Below, piece after piece: positions 33,532 through 42,398 of a stretch of DNA of 64,000 bases. The notes under the pieces are model-generated. The model saw only the letters and a program-made list of their open reading frames with translations. It had not been told where the DNA came from and searched no databases. The stretch is taken from the NCBI GenBank assembly GCA_964451255.1, contig CAYVHL010000001.1:1-64000 (forward strand), written 5' to 3'. Made by a program: the position numbers and the translations under genes. The stretch comes from JAHBTB01 sp964451255. GTDB taxonomy: Bacteria; Armatimonadota; Fimbriimonadia; Fimbriimonadales; Fimbriimonadaceae. Within the stretch, counting starts at the first letter, position 1; each line of letters opens with the position of its first letter.

Positions 33532-34784
33532 CTCTCCACCGGCACAAGGGGCTCACGCACGGTGTTTCGGACAAAGTGGGCGGCCAGGCTCGCCACCGCC
33601 ATCAGCATCCCTGACCAGACTAGGGCGGCTTGTAAGGACGTCGCCTTCGCCAGCCATCCGAACAGGATCGTGCCGATCGGCGCCAGTCCCACAAGTGCCC
33701 AAAAATGCATGGACAGGACCCGACCGCGCAAGTTTTCCGGCGAGAGCAGTTGAAACAGCGTGTTGGTCGTGTTGAACTGCAGCAGCGCGGCCGCGCCGGT
33801 CAGGGCGAGGGCGAAGAAGGTGACGCCCGTGTTGCGGCTCAGCCCCATCACCGTCAGGCCGACGGCAAAGCAGACCATCGCCAATCGGACAGTCAGCCCC
33901 TTGTACGGTAAGTGGGCGATCGATTGCAGGAGGAACAGGCTGGCGAGGGCGCCTAACCCGACCGCGCTGTATGCCGCTCCAAGCAACTCGTCCCCACCAT
34001 GAAGGATCTCCGACACGAGCGCAGGCATTTGCACCATGTAAGGCATACCGATCAGCGATGCGGCCGCCTCCATGAAGAAAATGGTCCGCAAAGACCGGTC
34101 GCGGAAAGTGAAGCGGATGCCCTCCAAGACCAGATCCTTCATCGGCTGGCCGAAACTTTCTCTGTTGGGGGGCACCGCCTTCACCGTCATCGCCGCCCAT
34201 ATGAGGGCGACGAAGGAGACTGCGTTGGCAAAGAAGCACGAGGCTGCACCAAAGAAGTTGAGCACGACGCCACCGACCGCCGGGCCGACGACCCTTGCAA
34301 AGTTAAATGTCATCGCCTGCAGCGGTATGGCCTTGGGGAGGTCCTCGTCTCCCACCGCGTTGCGAAACGCTCCTTGCCGCGCCGGCATCTCCATGGTTTG
34401 AGCGAGGCCCGTGACCAACGAGACAAGCACGATCGCAATGTAGGAGAGGTTCCCTGTCCAAGCAAAAACCGCCAGGTACAGCGCGCCCAAGCCCATCACG
34501 AGGTTTGCCGCGGCCAATACGTGGCGTTTGTCAAAGAGGTCGACCACGATACCGACGAACGGGAAGAGAAATGTCCCTGGGATCAAGTTACAAAACGTGA
34601 CGAAGGCGAGCTTCTCGTGGTCGTGGGTCAACTGCCAAACATAGTCTCCCTGCACCACCGTCTGTATTTGCGAACCTGAGAAGGAAACAAAGGCGGCGAC
34701 CCATAGGATCTTGAAATCCCGGTACCTCAGTACGGACATCCCGGGCAGGAGCCGGTCCGTCACGATCGCACGGAGCCGGTGCAT
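33519..34784 (-). CDS. MFS exporter (EntS/MFS_3-like)
   Basis: Inner-membrane transporter of 421 residues with about 11-12 hydrophobic segments. The N-terminal half has the MFS signature region GIVVDLFDKRHVL after the second helix (motif A-like), and TFNFARVVGPAVGGVVL is typical of the MFS_3 family that includes the enterobactin exporter EntS and macrolide-efflux-like proteins. The substrate is unknown. The start ATG at 34784 lies 6 nt after TAGACT. Its final codons and stop overlap the 3' end of tRNA-Thr on the other strand. Confidence 0.88.
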   Translation of the reverse strand: MHRLRAIVTDRLLPGMSVLRYRDFKILWVAAFVSFSGSQIQTVVQGDYVWQLTHDHEKLAFVTFCNLIPGTFLFPFVGIVVDLFDKRHVLAAANLVMGLGALYLAVFAWTGNLSYIAIVLVSLVTGLAQTMEMPARQGAFRNAVGDEDLPKAIPLQAMTFNFARVVGPAVGGVVLNFFGAASCFFANAVSFVALIWAAMTVKAVPPNRESFGQPMKDLVLEGIRFTFRDRSLRTIFFMEAAASLIGMPYMVQMPALVSEILHGGDELLGAAYSAVGLGALASLFLLQSIAHLPYKGLTVRLAMVCFAVGLTVMGLSRNTGVTFFALALTGAAALLQFNTTNTLFQLLSPENLRGRVLSMHFWALVGLAPIGTILFGWLAKATSLQAALVWSGMLMAVASLAAHFVRNTVREPLVPVESGAE

Positions 34785-34790
34785 CCGGGC

Positions 34791-34796
34791 AGTCTA
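34791..34796 (-). promoter_or_regulatory. -10 hexamer of MFS gene
   Basis: Minus-strand TAGACT ending 6 nt before the ATG at 34784, with no Shine-Dalgarno sequence. Confidence 0.5.
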
Positions 34797-34828
34797 GACG
34801 GTGGCAGACGGCGTGACGGGGACCCCGG

Positions 34829-34834
34829 TATACT
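34829..34834 (+). promoter_or_regulatory. -10 hexamer of GT4 gene
   Basis: GG followed by TATACT, 22 nt before the TTG start at 34857; divergent from the MFS promoter. Confidence 0.5.
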
Positions 34835-34856
34835 TTAGGACTGACTTGGTGACACC

Positions 34857-35945
34857 TTGACACCACCACGGCTTCGAGTCCTGCAGGTCGTCTCAAGCTC
34901 TGCCACATCCGGCGCCGAGCGCCAGACCATCGTCTTGAGCAAGCGGCTCTCCCGCGACGGCCACCATGTCGAGGTCGTGTGCCCGCCCATCGCTTGGATG
35001 GTCCGTGAACTGGAAGAAGCGGGCATCGAGTGCCACACCGTAGACATGCGGGCCGCATGGGGCGCGCGCGCCATCAAGCGGATCAACCAGGTCGCAAAAT
35101 CGGGCCGGTTCGACGTCATCCACGCCCACCTCAGCCGCGCGACCTACCTTGGGCTGGTCGTCGGATCGTTTCGCGGCGTGCCCCTGGTCTCGACCGTCCA
35201 TGTGGAGACCCGAGAGCCCGTCTACAAGTTTGTCGCCCACGGTCGTAACCGCTTGGTCGCCGTCAGCAATTTCATCCGCGGCGTCTTGCGAGGTCAAGGC
35301 GTCCGCGACCGCTTTATAGACGTCGTCTATAACGGCACCGATTTCAGTAGTTTCGAGTACGAGGGTGACCACACCGTCCACGAAGAGTTCGGCATCGAAG
35401 AAGGGCGTCAATTGGTCGGTCTGGTCGGCCGCGTGGCCGAAGAAAAGGGCCACGGAATCGCCGTCGCCGCCATGCCCCGACTACTAGACAGGCATCCGGA
35501 CGCCCATATGCTCTTCGTCGGTCGGATGGACGGCGACTATCCGAAGCAACTACAGGACGAAGTCGCCAGGCAAGACCTGGAAGGAAGGGTCACGTTCACC
35601 GGCAACCGTGAAGACGTGCCCCGGCTTTTCGACGCGATGGAGTTCTCTATCCTGCCCAGCGTGATGGAGTCCTTCGGCTTGGCCGTCATCGAATGCATGG
35701 CCAGAGGCAAGCCTGTCGTGGCCAGCAACGTCGGCGCGCTCGGCGAACTGATCATCCCCCACGAGACCGGCCTCTTGGTCGAGAACACACCTTTCAGCCT
35801 CTTCAAAGGCATGGACTTCATGTTCACAAACGAGGACGACAGGCGTCGCATGGGCGCCAACGCTCAGCGCCTGATTCAAGAGAAATTTACGCTTGAACAA
35901 ATGGTCGAACGATTGGAAGCCGTCTACTCCAAGGTCGCGTCCTAG
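34857..35945 (+). CDS. GT4-family glycosyltransferase
   Basis: GT-B fold glycosyltransferase of 362 residues. The N-terminal domain begins RVLQVVSSSATSGAERQTIVLSKRL; the donor-site domain has GRVAEEKGHGIAVAAMPRLL and the E-x7-E motif in ESFGLAVIECMARGKPVVAS. It transfers a sugar from a nucleotide donor to an envelope or exopolysaccharide acceptor, not identifiable here. The start is TTG at 34857: an in-frame TGA at 34842 rules out longer forms. No other polysaccharide genes are adjacent. Confidence 0.93.
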   Translation: MTPPRLRVLQVVSSSATSGAERQTIVLSKRLSRDGHHVEVVCPPIAWMVRELEEAGIECHTVDMRAAWGARAIKRINQVAKSGRFDVIHAHLSRATYLGLVVGSFRGVPLVSTVHVETREPVYKFVAHGRNRLVAVSNFIRGVLRGQGVRDRFIDVVYNGTDFSSFEYEGDHTVHEEFGIEEGRQLVGLVGRVAEEKGHGIAVAAMPRLLDRHPDAHMLFVGRMDGDYPKQLQDEVARQDLEGRVTFTGNREDVPRLFDAMEFSILPSVMESFGLAVIECMARGKPVVASNVGALGELIIPHETGLLVENTPFSLFKGMDFMFTNEDDRRRMGANAQRLIQEKFTLEQMVERLEAVYSKVAS

Positions 35946-35957
35946 GTTCGGCCGAGT

Positions 35958-36377
35958 TTATTCTGAGCCGAACACCACGATCGGCTCGGCATCGGTCATC
36001 CGAATTCCATTGATCTCGGGCTCGATCTTCCACGCCTCTTCCAGCTTGCTCCAAACTCTCGCCTGCAACTCCGGCGCGTACTTCAACGCGTCAAAGCTTG
36101 CGTGGTCTGTTGCCCGAGGCTTTGAACCGCGCCGGTACTTGACGATTCCCATGCTCCGGGGTGCCGGGGCGTCAACGACCAAATAGGACAGCGGCAGACC
36201 GGACATCGCTCCGACCACGTTCGGTGTCAAGTCGAACGGCTGGGCGGCCCGTTCGATGGTCGTAGGTGTGGACTGAGAGGCCAAGACATCGCCCTTGGGT
36301 GCGATCAGATCGCCTCCGCCAAGGTGGCTCGTCATCACCGCTAGCACCGTCGCTAGAAAGTCCAGGATGGCCCTCAT
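35958..36377 (-). CDS. Exported or membrane-anchored protein of unknown function
   Basis: A 139-residue protein with an N-terminal hydrophobic segment (MRAILDFLATVLAVMTSHL) that may be a signal peptide or anchor. The remaining 115 residues include LPLSYLVVDAPAPRSMGIVKY and end GIRMTDAEPIVVFGSE. I do not recognise it. The frame opens at 36419, but the ATG at 36377 lies 7 nt after TGTACT, matching the promoter-start spacing seen elsewhere. It is convergent with the GT4 gene; the stop sits in the loop of a 7-bp GTTCGGC hairpin (35946-35973). Confidence 0.65.
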   Translation of the reverse strand: MRAILDFLATVLAVMTSHLGGGDLIAPKGDVLASQSTPTTIERAAQPFDLTPNVVGAMSGLPLSYLVVDAPAPRSMGIVKYRRGSKPRATDHASFDALKYAPELQARVWSKLEEAWKIEPEINGIRMTDAEPIVVFGSE

Positions 36378-36384
36378 GTCAATG

Positions 36385-36390
36385 AGTACA
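36385..36390 (-). promoter_or_regulatory. -10 hexamer of the 139-residue protein gene
   Basis: Minus-strand TGTACT ending 7 nt before the ATG at 36377. Confidence 0.38.
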
Positions 36391-36446
36391 ACGACAAAGG
36401 CGGTGCAAAGTTTCGTCACCTGCTTGCAATAGGACCGGCGGCTCGC

Positions 36447-37487
36447 CTATGGCACCAGGGACACAATGTCGCTGAACTCTGTCGGGACAAAGATGTGCAG
36501 GTACGTGGCTATTGCAAAACGGTCCGTCATACCCGCCACGTAGTCAACCGCCCCTTGCGAGCCTTCAAATCCATCAGGGAGGGTTCCCGGTTCCAAATAG
36601 TGCAGGAGCAACTCCCGCACGAGCTTCTTGGCCTTTGCGATCTCGTCACCTGGGTGGGGCTTGAGCAGATACACGTTCTCGTACAGCCACTCCTTGAGGC
36701 TGTTCATTTGCCCCATCATCCGGTCTGAGACGATGATGGAAGGCTGATCAAGTGAATTCTCGATCACGTCGAAGACCATCGCCGACACTCGCTTTCCATG
36801 GCTTGCTCCGATCTCTAAGAACTCGTCCGGGACGCCTTCGATAAGGCCGCTTCGTAACGCGTCGTCCAGGTCGTGGTTGAGATAGGCGATCCGGTCGCAG
36901 ACACGTACCACCGAAGCCTCGATCGTCGAGACCGGTTCCCCGTCGGTCGTCTCCAGGTCCTTCCTCCCTTTGCTGTGCCCGCCGATTCCGGCACGGGTCT
37001 CATTGGTCAGGTTGAGTCTTGCGAGCACATCGACGACCCGCAGTGAGTGCTCGTAGTGCCGGAACCCGTCCAACCCCGGGGGCGCGTGGTCGCCGAAGAC
37101 CTCCCGGAGGGTCGTGTCCAACGCTTCTTCGCCTGCGTGCCCGAACGGCGGGTGTCCCACGTCGTGCGCAAGCGCGATCGCTTCGACCAGATCCTCGTTC
37201 AACCGCAGGGCCCGCGCGACCGTCCTTGAGATCTGGGCGACCTCCAAAGAGTGCGTCAGCCGAGTACGAAAGTGGTCGCCCTTCGGCTCGATGAAGACTT
37301 GCGTCTTGTGCTTCAAACGGCGAAACGCCTTGCTGTGGAGGATGCGGTCTCGGTCACGCTGGAAGGCGGTCCGGACAGGGTCTGGCTCTTCTGGAAACGG
37401 TCGGCCCGCGCTGTCGGCCGAACAAGTGGCATAGTGGGAGAGGAAATCGCGCTCCCTGGCCTCGATGGTCTCCCGGATGCTTCCCAC
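36447..37487 (-). CDS. dgt: dGTP triphosphohydrolase-like HD protein
   Basis: Deoxynucleoside triphosphohydrolase of the dGTPase family, 346 residues, releasing triphosphate from dGTP or related dNTPs. The N-terminal RTAFQRDRDRILHSKAFRRL and the HD-type metal site in RTRLTHSLEV and AIALAHDVGHPPFGHAGE are diagnostic, as is VRVCDRIAYLNHDLDDAL. The frame continues 63 codons upstream, but the GTG at 37487 gives the usual N-terminus (MGSIRETIEARERDFL) and sits 6 nt after CATACT, so it is the likely start. It may adjust dNTP pools; the short type often acts on several dNTPs. Confidence 0.92.
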   Translation of the reverse strand: MGSIRETIEARERDFLSHYATCSADSAGRPFPEEPDPVRTAFQRDRDRILHSKAFRRLKHKTQVFIEPKGDHFRTRLTHSLEVAQISRTVARALRLNEDLVEAIALAHDVGHPPFGHAGEEALDTTLREVFGDHAPPGLDGFRHYEHSLRVVDVLARLNLTNETRAGIGGHSKGRKDLETTDGEPVSTIEASVVRVCDRIAYLNHDLDDALRSGLIEGVPDEFLEIGASHGKRVSAMVFDVIENSLDQPSIIVSDRMMGQMNSLKEWLYENVYLLKPHPGDEIAKAKKLVRELLLHYLEPGTLPDGFEGSQGAVDYVAGMTDRFAIATYLHIFVPTEFSDIVSLVP

Positions 37488-37493
37488 GTCTTG

Positions 37494-37499
37494 AGTATG
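37494..37499 (-). promoter_or_regulatory. -10 hexamer of dgt
   Basis: Minus-strand CATACT ending 6 nt before the dgt GTG at 37487, with no Shine-Dalgarno sequence. Confidence 0.48.
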
Positions 37500-37622
37500 G
37501 ACGAGCCTAGACAGGCTCTTGCCGCGCGGCGTGCCGACCGTCGTGCGGTCATCCGACCCCGCAAACAGGACAGTCTGACCGAGAAGGCGACCGACCGACC
37601 ATAATCCTGAGGACAGACACGA

Positions 37623-37710
37623 GGAGCGGTGTCCGAGTGGTCGAAGGAGCACGATTGGAAATCGTGTATACGGCAACGTATCGTGGGTTCGAATCCCACC
37701 CGCTCCGCCA
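37623..37710 (+). tRNA. tRNA-Ser (anticodon GGA)
   Basis: Class II tRNA with acceptor GGAGCGG/CCGCTCC, anticodon stem CACGA/TCGTG and loop TTGGAAA (anticodon GGA, codon UCC). It has a long variable arm (TATACGGCAACGTA), T-arm GTGGG-TTCGAAT-CCCAC, discriminator G and encoded CCA. A CATAAT hexamer at 37600-37605 is the likely promoter. A protein gene begins 8 nt after the CCA. Confidence 0.96.
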
Positions 37711-37718
37711 GAACTGCG

Positions 37719-38123
37719 ATGCCTCTATCCCCGACCAGCGACGAGGTGAGACGGCGGGACGCGGTCTTCGACATGTTGCTGACGGCGATCCGTGGTGGAC
37801 AGACCGTCCGGCTCCCCGCCTTCGACCCGGAGAACTCCCAGGCCGAAGAGCACGCCGCCTTGCTCTCGATCGGAAGCGAACCGAATCCATTTGGAGCGAC
37901 CGTCGGTGCCTATCGGTACCAGTTCGAAGGAGAAGACGACTTGCTCCACCTGATCGTCAGCCGTCTGGACGGCCTTCCGGCGTCGATGGAAGAGTGCCAA
38001 GAAGTCGCCCGCTTCCTGTGGCCAGACGTGCCGATTGGGCTCGTCTGGGCCAAGCCGGGCCACTACTCCCACCATTTCTATTTGGGGCACGACGTCCTCC
38101 TCGATCCCCCGGAGGCGGGCTAG
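37719..38123 (+). CDS. Hypothetical protein following tRNA-Ser
   Basis: A 134-residue soluble protein I do not recognise. It has a helical N-terminus (DEVRRRDAVFDMLLTAIRGG), then TVGAYRYQFEGEDDLLHLIVSRLDG, and ends GHYSHHFYLGHDVLL with a His-rich stretch that could bind metal. The ATG at 37719 is 8 nt from the tRNA-Ser CCA end, leaving no room for its own promoter, so it is probably transcribed with the tRNA and freed by tRNA 3' processing. The ppx start follows its stop by 1 nt. Confidence 0.7.
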   Translation: MPLSPTSDEVRRRDAVFDMLLTAIRGGQTVRLPAFDPENSQAEEHAALLSIGSEPNPFGATVGAYRYQFEGEDDLLHLIVSRLDGLPASMEECQEVARFLWPDVPIGLVWAKPGHYSHHFYLGHDVLLDPPEAG

Positions 38124-38124
38124 G

Positions 38125-39036
38125 GTGGGCAGGCTGGTCGCCGCCGCCGACATCGGCAGCAACACCGCCCACATCCTGATCGCCGACGTCACGCCGTCGG
38201 CCCTGAGGCGGGTCGTCAACCAGTCGGAATGGCTATCTCTCGGGGAGGTCGTGAAGCGCGAGGGAGTCATACCGAAACGCGAGGCTGACAACCTATTCGC
38301 CTGCATCAAGACGTTCAAAGAGACGGCTGACAGCTACAAGGTGGAAGCCCTCTATGTGTTCGCCACCGAGGCGATGAGGAGAGCCGCAAACCACGAAGAG
38401 TTGCTCAGTGGGATCAAGGCCAGATTGGGCGTGCAGGTCGATCTCATCTCCCCCGCCCGCGAGGCTGAACTCAGCCTCCGTGGCGCGTCGCTTGACTGCC
38501 CGGTCGACGGACGCACTTTGTTGGTCGAGACCGGCGGTGGCAGCGTCCAAGTCGCCGATTGCCGCGACGGCAAGATCGTTGCCGAGGTCGGACTCTCCAT
38601 CGGCACCGGAACCCTCATCGCAAGTTCACGCATCAAGCAACCGGCAAGCGATGAGGAGGTGGCGCGGGTACAAGAGTTGGTGGCCGCCGCACTAGCCGAG
38701 GTCAGCCACTATGCGCCACCCGAGCGGATCGTCGCCTGCGGCGGTGTCTCAAGAGGGGTGTGGCGGGCCCTCCACCCGGACGGAGACCGGGAAATCCAGG
38801 CTCGGGAACTGGAGTTCCTCGCCTGGGACACCGCAAGGCTCTCGACGGCGGCCATCTCGTCTCGTTACGGCGTTAAACTCAAGCGGGCCCAGACTTTGCT
38901 ACCGGGCTCCCTGGTGTACCTGGGCGTCTTCCGATTGTTCGCCATGAGTTCCATGCTGGTAAGCGAGTTCGGGGTCCGGGAGGGAGCGATCCTCGAAATT
39001 GCCGATGATCGAGAAGGGCGATGGCGCACACGATAA
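38125..39036 (+). CDS. ppx: Ppx/GppA-family phosphatase
   Basis: Exopolyphosphatase or pppGpp phosphohydrolase of the ASKHA fold, 303 residues. Phosphate loops are visible in AAADIGSNTAHILIADV and LVETGGGSVQVADC; the late domain has ACGGVSRGVWRAL. It lacks the C-terminal HD extension of E. coli Ppx, as in the short class. The GTG at 38125 directly follows the stop of the upstream gene. The last 16 nt overlap ppk, pairing polyphosphate synthesis and breakdown in one unit. Confidence 0.92.
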   Translation: MGRLVAAADIGSNTAHILIADVTPSALRRVVNQSEWLSLGEVVKREGVIPKREADNLFACIKTFKETADSYKVEALYVFATEAMRRAANHEELLSGIKARLGVQVDLISPAREAELSLRGASLDCPVDGRTLLVETGGGSVQVADCRDGKIVAEVGLSIGTGTLIASSRIKQPASDEEVARVQELVAAALAEVSHYAPPERIVACGGVSRGVWRALHPDGDREIQARELEFLAWDTARLSTAAISSRYGVKLKRAQTLLPGSLVYLGVFRLFAMSSMLVSEFGVREGAILEIADDREGRWRTR

Positions 39037-41120
39037 ACCAAGACTTAGGGCTGAGGACCGCCCCGCATAGGTTCGTCAACCGTGAGGCCAGCTGGTTGGA
39101 GTTCAACGCGCGGGTCTTAGCGGAAGGTGAGAACGCCTCCAACCCCCTGCTCGAGCGCGCGAAGTTCCTTGCCATCTTTGAATCCAACTTGGACGAGTTC
39201 TATATGGTCAGGGTCAGCGGCCTGATCGAGCAGGAAGCCACCGAGGTCGTAGAGGTCACCCCTGACGGGATGAACGCCTCCGAGCAGCTAGACATGATCT
39301 CCCTGCGGGCGTCCGAGTTGCGGTGTCGCTGTGGCACGGCGTGGGACCAGGAACTCAAACCCGCCTTGCTCAAGGCGGGCATCAAGTTGGCAGCCTTCGC
39401 CGACCTGCCCGCCGCCGACCGGAAGAACCTCGCCGAGTATTTCGCCCGCGACGTGTTCGCCCTTTGCACCCCGCTGATGGTCGAGCCGGTCGTCACCTTC
39501 CCTTTCATGAGCAACCGCTCGCTCAACCTCGCGGTAGAACTGCGCGACAGCACGGGGTTGAAGCTCGCACGGGTGAAGGTGCCGACCGTCTTGCCCCGGG
39601 CCGTCAAGGTTCCTGGCAGATCGAACACCTTTGTGATGCTTGAGGATCTGATAACCTCCCAGGCGGCCCTTCTCTTCCCCGGTGTCGAAGTCATCGGGTG
39701 CCACCCGTTCCGCGTCCTGCGTGACGCTGACATCGAGATCCGCCAACTGGAGGCCGCCGACTTGATCACCATGGTCGAGCAGACACTTCGGTTGCGGCGG
39801 TTCGGAGACCCCGTCCTTCTCCAAGTTTCCAACACTTTGAGCGAGCACTGGCTCGGCGTCTTAAGGGCCGGGTTGAACCTTGACGTCGAGGACGTCATGC
39901 GCTTGGACGGCACACTTGGGCTCGAATTCTTGTGGGAACTGACAGGGATCGACAAGCCAGGTCTCAAATTCGCCCCCCACCACCCCGTGTCCAACGACCG
40001 GCTGACCAATGCGCGGAGCCTTTTGGAGACCGTCAGGGCTTCCGATGTCCTCGTGCACCACCCTTATGACAGCTTCGCGCCGGTCGAGACCTTCGTTCGT
40101 TCGGCGGTCGACGACCGCGATGTGATCGGTATCAAACAGACCCTGTACCGGGTCGGACAAGAGTCGCCGATCGTCGAAAGCCTCCTCAACGCGGCGGAAG
40201 AAGGCAAGCAGGTCGCAGTCATGGTCGAGCTCAAGGCCCGGTTCGATGAGAGCAACAACCTCGTCTGGTCGAAGGCGCTTGAACGGGCGGGGGTGCACGT
40301 CGCCTACGGCGTCGCAGACATGAAGGTCCACTGTAAGCTCTGCATGGTGGTGCGCAAGGATCCCGGCGGCATCCGCACGTACGTTCACATCGGAACCGGC
40401 AATTACAACCCGGAGACGGCCAGGGTGTACACCGACATCGGCCTGTTCACCTGCGACCCTGACGTCGCCCAGGACGTCGTCGAACTCTTCAACGTCCTTA
40501 CAGGCTATAGCCGCCAGACGAGCTACCGGAAACTGCTCGTCGCCCCCCACAACCTAAGGGAAGGCATCCTTGACCGCATTGAACGTGAAGAAGCCCACGC
40601 CAAGCGAACGGGACGGGGAAACATCGCCATCAAGGTCAACAGCTTAGTCGACCCCGAGGTGATCGACGCCCTCTATTCAGCCAGCCAGAGCGGCGTGCAG
40701 GTCGACCTGGTGGTCAGGGGGGTCTGTTGTTTGCGGCCAGGCGTGCCGGGACTGAGCGAGCGCATCCGGGTGGTCAGCATCGTCGGCCGCTTCCTCGAAC
40801 ACAGCCGGATCTACTACTTCGGGAACGACGGCGAACCCGAAGCCCTTGTCGGAAGCGCCGACATGATGCGGCGGAACCTAGACCGCCGGACAGAGGTGCT
40901 GGTGCCAGTGCGCGAGAAAGACCACATCAAGTACCTGCGCGACGTCGTGATCGAATCAGCCCTCCAAGACAACACAAACGCGTGGGAGTTGCGTTCGGAT
41001 GCCAGCTACGTCCGTCTGAAGCCCAGCAAGGGCGTCGAGCCGTTCTCATCGCAACTTGGGCTTTGCCTTCAGCCCGCGACACAGCTCTTGGCCAAGAACG
41101 GACGGAAGAGACGTGGTTGA
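39021..41120 (+). CDS. ppk: Polyphosphate kinase 1
   Basis: Makes polyphosphate from ATP, membrane-associated. It has 699 residues, the normal length. The N-terminal domain starts RFVNREASWLEFNARVLAE, with FLAIFESNLDEFYMVRVSGL. The autophosphorylated His is in VHIGTGNYNPETARVYTD, and the second conserved His is in RFLEHSRIYYFGN. It overlaps ppx by 16 nt in another frame, so it is co-expressed. A strong bidirectional hairpin begins at the stop codon. Confidence 0.97.
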   Translation: MAHTINQDLGLRTAPHRFVNREASWLEFNARVLAEGENASNPLLERAKFLAIFESNLDEFYMVRVSGLIEQEATEVVEVTPDGMNASEQLDMISLRASELRCRCGTAWDQELKPALLKAGIKLAAFADLPAADRKNLAEYFARDVFALCTPLMVEPVVTFPFMSNRSLNLAVELRDSTGLKLARVKVPTVLPRAVKVPGRSNTFVMLEDLITSQAALLFPGVEVIGCHPFRVLRDADIEIRQLEAADLITMVEQTLRLRRFGDPVLLQVSNTLSEHWLGVLRAGLNLDVEDVMRLDGTLGLEFLWELTGIDKPGLKFAPHHPVSNDRLTNARSLLETVRASDVLVHHPYDSFAPVETFVRSAVDDRDVIGIKQTLYRVGQESPIVESLLNAAEEGKQVAVMVELKARFDESNNLVWSKALERAGVHVAYGVADMKVHCKLCMVVRKDPGGIRTYVHIGTGNYNPETARVYTDIGLFTCDPDVAQDVVELFNVLTGYSRQTSYRKLLVAPHNLREGILDRIEREEAHAKRTGRGNIAIKVNSLVDPEVIDALYSASQSGVQVDLVVRGVCCLRPGVPGLSERIRVVSIVGRFLEHSRIYYFGNDGEPEALVGSADMMRRNLDRRTEVLVPVREKDHIKYLRDVVIESALQDNTNAWELRSDASYVRLKPSKGVEPFSSQLGLCLQPATQLLAKNGRKRRG

Positions 41121-41150
41121 GGCCCGAGGCGGCTAGCCCCGGGCCTCAAC
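41116..41150. terminator. Bidirectional terminator between ppk and TlpA-like gene
   Basis: An 11-bp perfect stem (GTTGAGGCCCG/CGGGCCTCAAC) begins in the ppk stop codon and lies just before the convergent TlpA-like stop at 41159. It can serve both strands. Confidence 0.65.
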
Positions 41151-41158
41151 TCAATGGT

Positions 41159-42295
41159 TCACCGGTGGCTTGCCTTTCTCTTGGCGAACGCTTTCTCAAG
41201 CACCTTGCCTAGGTTCTCCCCGCGCATCGTGTCGCCGGTGGCCAGGATTTCGCCGGTGTCACCGTCGACGAGAAGGGTGAAGGGAATGGCGGCGACGTCG
41301 TACATCTTGCCGATCGTCGTGTCCCAGAACTTGCCTTCGTAGACCTGCTTCCACGGCATGTTGTTCTTGGCCGTCACTTCCTTCACCTTTTGCAGACTGT
41401 TGGGCTGGTCGAAACTGATTCCCAGGATCTCAAGGCCCTTCGGGTGATATTCGCCGTAGTTCTTCACCACGTTTGGCACTTCTCCCATGCAGGGGCCGCA
41501 CCATGTCGCCCAGAAGTCGACCATCACGATCTTGCCCTTGTAAGAACTTGGGAAGGAAATCTTTGAGCCGTCCGTCGCCGTCGCCTCAAATGGGACCACC
41601 TTGGCCCCCACCGACAGGTTCGGCGCCATCGGTTCCATCGGAACCTCCGTTGCCGACTTCTCCAGGGTGAGCCTCCCACCGCTCGATTTCACCACGTAGC
41701 TGGTGCCGGTGAAGTTGAACGGCTTGTTGAACGTCACCATCTCATGGAAGTAGCTCTGCTTGCCGTCGCCGTTCCTATCCACCCACAGGCTTCCTTGGTC
41801 ACCAATGTCGCCGGCGACGAAGCTTGAACTCGTCTTGCCGCCGATCGTCAAGTTGACCTCATAACCATAGTCAGCGTAGAAGAGCAGGGTGGTCTTGAGG
41901 GCTTGGCGGTTCGGATCGTTTGGGTCGAAGCGATAGAACTTGACGCCGATCTTCTCCGGGAACCCCGCGTCGACGGTCGCTCCACCGGTGTGCATCTTGT
42001 TCTTCTCCGTCCACTCCGCCTTGGGATCGTTGGTCAAGTCACCGTCCCTGTTTGCATCGACGTAGATCGCGCTGTCGGTGACCATGTAGCCGACTTCAGT
42101 CCCATTAATGGCCATAGCGCCGTAAAGGCCCGTTGCGCCAGTCGGAGCCTTTTTCAGCCAGGCAGGCTTGGTCTCCGACATCACAGACCGGATCGGACGG
42201 TATCCACCCGCCTTGGCGACCGCACCCGAAGGCACGAAGTTCGTAGTGACGCCGTCAGCTTGCGTCATGAGCAGAATCAAACCTGGAATGATCAT
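41159..42295 (-). CDS. Large TlpA-like thioredoxin-domain protein
   Basis: Exported 378-residue protein. A short hydrophobic N-terminus (MIIPGLILLMTQADG) precedes a domain of about 220 residues holding two Asp-rich calcium-loop-like motifs (VDANRDGDLTNDP and VDRNGDGKQSYF). The C-terminal 140 residues are a TlpA/AhpC-like thioredoxin domain with WCGPC in DFWATWCGPCMGEVPNV and cis-Pro in AAIPFTLLVDGD. I chose the ATG at 42295 because AAGGGG lies 9 nt upstream and it starts the signal. It follows the ribosomal-operon terminator and is probably an independent envelope redox protein. Confidence 0.85.
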   Translation of the reverse strand: MIIPGLILLMTQADGVTTNFVPSGAVAKAGGYRPIRSVMSETKPAWLKKAPTGATGLYGAMAINGTEVGYMVTDSAIYVDANRDGDLTNDPKAEWTEKNKMHTGGATVDAGFPEKIGVKFYRFDPNDPNRQALKTTLLFYADYGYEVNLTIGGKTSSSFVAGDIGDQGSLWVDRNGDGKQSYFHEMVTFNKPFNFTGTSYVVKSSGGRLTLEKSATEVPMEPMAPNLSVGAKVVPFEATATDGSKISFPSSYKGKIVMVDFWATWCGPCMGEVPNVVKNYGEYHPKGLEILGISFDQPNSLQKVKEVTAKNNMPWKQVYEGKFWDTTIGKMYDVAAIPFTLLVDGDTGEILATGDTMRGENLGKVLEKAFAKRKASHR

Positions 42296-42348
42296 GTTAG
42301 TGAACCCCTTTTGAATAATACACCGTTGCGAAAACTGTGAAATGGGAA

Positions 42349-42375
42349 GGGCCACCGGCGTGACGCCGATGGCCC
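42349..42375 (-). terminator. Terminator of the rplC-rplE ribosomal operon
   Basis: A 12-bp stem with one mismatch (GGGCCATCGGCG/CGCCGGTGGCCC, loop TCA on the minus strand) is followed by a pyrimidine-rich TTCCCATTTCAC. It lies 24 bp after the rplE stop and marks an early end of the operon. Confidence 0.65.
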
Positions 42376-42398
42376 CCAGGAACCCGTGACTTCTTAGT

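Noticed and set aside
35946..35973. A terminator hairpin between the GT4 gene and the convergent 139-residue gene
   Set aside because: Only 7 bp of stem with a 14-nt loop and no U-run; too weak to call.
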